Of a DNA stretch of 64,000 bases, positions 62,633-64,000 are shown in pieces (the first letter of the stretch is position 1; each line of letters begins with the position of its first letter). A program made the translations under genes and the position numbers. The stretch spans positions 3,757,975 through 3,821,974 of the forward strand of contig NZ_CP034072.1 in assembly GCF_003855255.1 (NCBI RefSeq), written 5' to 3'. Origin of the DNA: Mycolicibacterium nivoides. Its GTDB lineage: Bacteria > Actinomycetota > Actinomycetes > Mycobacteriales > Mycobacteriaceae. The notes beneath the pieces were generated by a model, which was not told the origin of the DNA, searched no databases, and was given only the letters and a program-made list of their open reading frames with translations.

Positions 62633-63811
62633 ATGCGGATCGGTTACACCCCCGAGCAGGAGGAGCTGCGCCGCGAGTTGCGCGCATACTTCTCCAAGTT
62701 GATGACGCCGGAGCGCGTTGAGGCACTCAGCTCGTCAGAGGGCGAGATGGGACGCGGCAACGTCTATCGCGAGACCGTCGCACAGATGGGCAAGGACGGC
62801 TGGCTCACGCTGAGCTGGCCCAAGGAGTACGGCGGGCAGGCCCGGCCGCCGATGGACGGGCTGATCTTCACCGACGAGGCCGCGATCGCCGGCGCCCCGG
62901 TGCCGTTCCTGACCATCAACAGTGTCGCGCCGACGATCATGCACTTCGGCACCGAGGAACAGAAGAAGTTCTTCCTGCCCAAGATCGCCGCGGGCGAGCT
63001 GCACTTCGCCATCGGCTATTCGGAGCCGGGCGCGGGCACCGACCTGGCGGCACTGCGGACCACCGCGGTACGCGACGGCGATGACTACGTGGTCAACGGC
63101 CAGAAGATGTGGACCAGCCTGATCGCCTACGCCGACTACGTGTGGCTGGCCGTGCGCACCAACCCCGAGGCCAAGAAACACCGCGGCATCTCGATGCTGA
63201 TCATGCCGACGACCGCCGAGGGCTTCTCCTGGACGCCGGTGCACACCATGTCCGGCGTGGACACCAGCGCCACCTACTACCAGGACGTTCGCATCCCGGT
63301 CACCAACCTGGTCGGCGAGGAGAATGCCGGCTGGAAGCTCGTGACCAACCAGCTCAACCACGAGCGCGTCGCGCTGGTGTCGTCGCAGCCGATCTACGTC
63401 GCGCTGGACGGGGTCCGCGAGTGGGCCCAGAACACCAAGGACGTACACGGCAAGCGGGTCATCGACTCCGAGTGGGTTCAGCTCAACCTGGCCCGCGTGC
63501 ACGCCAAGGCCGAGGTGCTCAAGCTGATCAACTGGGAACTGTCTTCGGGCACCGAGGCCCCGTCTCCCGCGGATGCGTCGGCAGCCAAGGTGTACGGCAC
63601 CGAGCTGGCCACCGAGGCCTACCGCTTGCTGATGGAGGTGCTGGGCACCTCGGCGACGCTTCGCCCGGACAGCAAGGGCGCGCTGCTGCGTGGCCGCATC
63701 GAGCGGTTCCACCGGTCGGCGCTGATCCTGACCTTCGGCGGCGGCACCAACGAGATTCAGCGCGACATCATCGGCATGGTCGCGCTCGGCCTGCCCCGAG
63801 TGAACCGGTAA
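62633..63811 (+). CDS. fadE26: Acyl-CoA dehydrogenase FadE26 (ChsE4)
   Basis: 392 aa. ACAD fold: GYTPEQEELRRELRAYF, GYSEPGAGTDLAALRT (FAD/substrate site), NGQKMWTS, and FGGGTNEIQRDIIG near the end. Alpha subunit of the heterotetramer with FadE27 that dehydrogenates the cholesterol side-chain CoA thioester in its first beta-oxidation cycle. Corresponds to Rv3504. Followed by fadE27 after 12 bases. Confidence 0.95.
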   Translation: MRIGYTPEQEELRRELRAYFSKLMTPERVEALSSSEGEMGRGNVYRETVAQMGKDGWLTLSWPKEYGGQARPPMDGLIFTDEAAIAGAPVPFLTINSVAPTIMHFGTEEQKKFFLPKIAAGELHFAIGYSEPGAGTDLAALRTTAVRDGDDYVVNGQKMWTSLIAYADYVWLAVRTNPEAKKHRGISMLIMPTTAEGFSWTPVHTMSGVDTSATYYQDVRIPVTNLVGEENAGWKLVTNQLNHERVALVSSQPIYVALDGVREWAQNTKDVHGKRVIDSEWVQLNLARVHAKAEVLKLINWELSSGTEAPSPADASAAKVYGTELATEAYRLLMEVLGTSATLRPDSKGALLRGRIERFHRSALILTFGGGTNEIQRDIIGMVALGLPRVNR

Positions 63812-63823
63812 GGACGCAAACCA

Positions 63824-64000
63824 ATGGATTTCAAGACGACCGAAGCCGCCATCGATCTGGGCGGCCTGGTACGCACGATCACCGAATCGGTGTGCACCCC
63901 GGAACGCCAGCGTGAGCTCGACGGGCTGGAGCAGCGTTTCGACGCCGATCTGTGGACCAAACTGGCCGAAGCCGACGTCCTGTCGGCCGCGGCACCGGAA
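63824..64000 (+). CDS. fadE27: FadE27 (ChsE5), start only
   Basis: First 59 codons, beginning MDFKTTEAAIDLGGLVRTITESV and cut by the window end. N-terminal helical domain of an acyl-CoA dehydrogenase (CTPERQRELDGLEQRFDADLWTKLAEADVL). By position this is the partner subunit of FadE26, Rv3505-like. Confidence 0.88.
   Translation, partial: MDFKTTEAAIDLGGLVRTITESVCTPERQRELDGLEQRFDADLWTKLAEADVLSAAAPE

Overview
The window is high-GC actinobacterial DNA and almost certainly comes from a fast-growing mycobacterium (Mycolicibacterium type). The evidence is gene order and protein likeness. From about 1.5 to 30.9 kb the genes follow the M. tuberculosis block Rv0778-Rv0757 (cyp126, purB, an esterase like Rv0774c, purD, Rv0771-Rv0767c, cyp123, Rv0765c, cyp51, Rv0763c, Rv0762c, adhB, Rv0760c, Rv0759c, phoR, phoP, Rv0756c). 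From 49.1 to 64 kb they follow Rv3489-Rv3505 (small gene, otsA, mce4 locus, hsd4A, fdxD, fadE26, fadE27). As I recall the two blocks are also close together in M. smegmatis, whereas they are far apart in M. tuberculosis. No species call is possible without a search.

Layout. 0-12.3 kb: DUF559 protein, DUF1707 protein, cyp126-purB, a DUF429-RelA fusion (RelZ type), an APC permease with its TetR gene, a Tat-type esterase, purD, and a CYP125-like P450 with a TetR gene. 12.3-14.8 kb: an M15 peptidase lipoprotein and an unusual pair, a WXG-type protein with a predicted toxin-like C-terminus followed by a small lipoprotein (candidate effector and immunity). 14.9-24.6 kb: a divergent aldA/SDR/dehydrogenase/CMD operon and a TetR-cyp123-SDR-cyp51-ferredoxin-SnoaL operon, sharing a repeated inverted repeat that looks like the TetR operator. 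24.6-31.8 kb: adhB, Rv0760c-like, an SDR with an apparent CTG start, an acyl-ACP desaturase, a HIT protein, phoPR, and a protein built of twelve 10-residue repeats.

31.8-35.2 kb: tRNA-Thr(UGU) with an HNH gene directly after it, a 51-codon acidic gene, then secreted hydrolases (GH5-like, cutinase, VanX-like dipeptidase). 35.3-39.8 kb: a molybdenum hydroxylase operon (large, CoxG, medium, small) with an unusual active-site loop. 39.8-47.5 kb: YdeI-like protein, an mmpS-mmpL-membrane protein operon divergent from a MarR gene, a beta-hydroxyacid dehydrogenase, and an SDR/enoyl-CoA hydratase pair. 47.8-49.1 kb: three tandem copies of a small secreted cysteine-containing protein. 49.1-50.7 kb: the small gene and otsA. 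50.7-61.1 kb: complete mce4 operon (yrbE4AB, mce4A-F, two Mce-associated genes), the cholesterol importer. 61.3-64 kb: hsd4A, fdxD, fadE26 and the start of fadE27, with KstR-type boxes, so sterol import and side-chain breakdown genes are under common control.

The window has no rRNA, CRISPR array, insertion sequence or prophage that I can see. No gene-free stretch exceeds about 275 bases. The largest gaps (47505-47771 and 61084-61354) are promoter regions; the second carries two KstR-type boxes.
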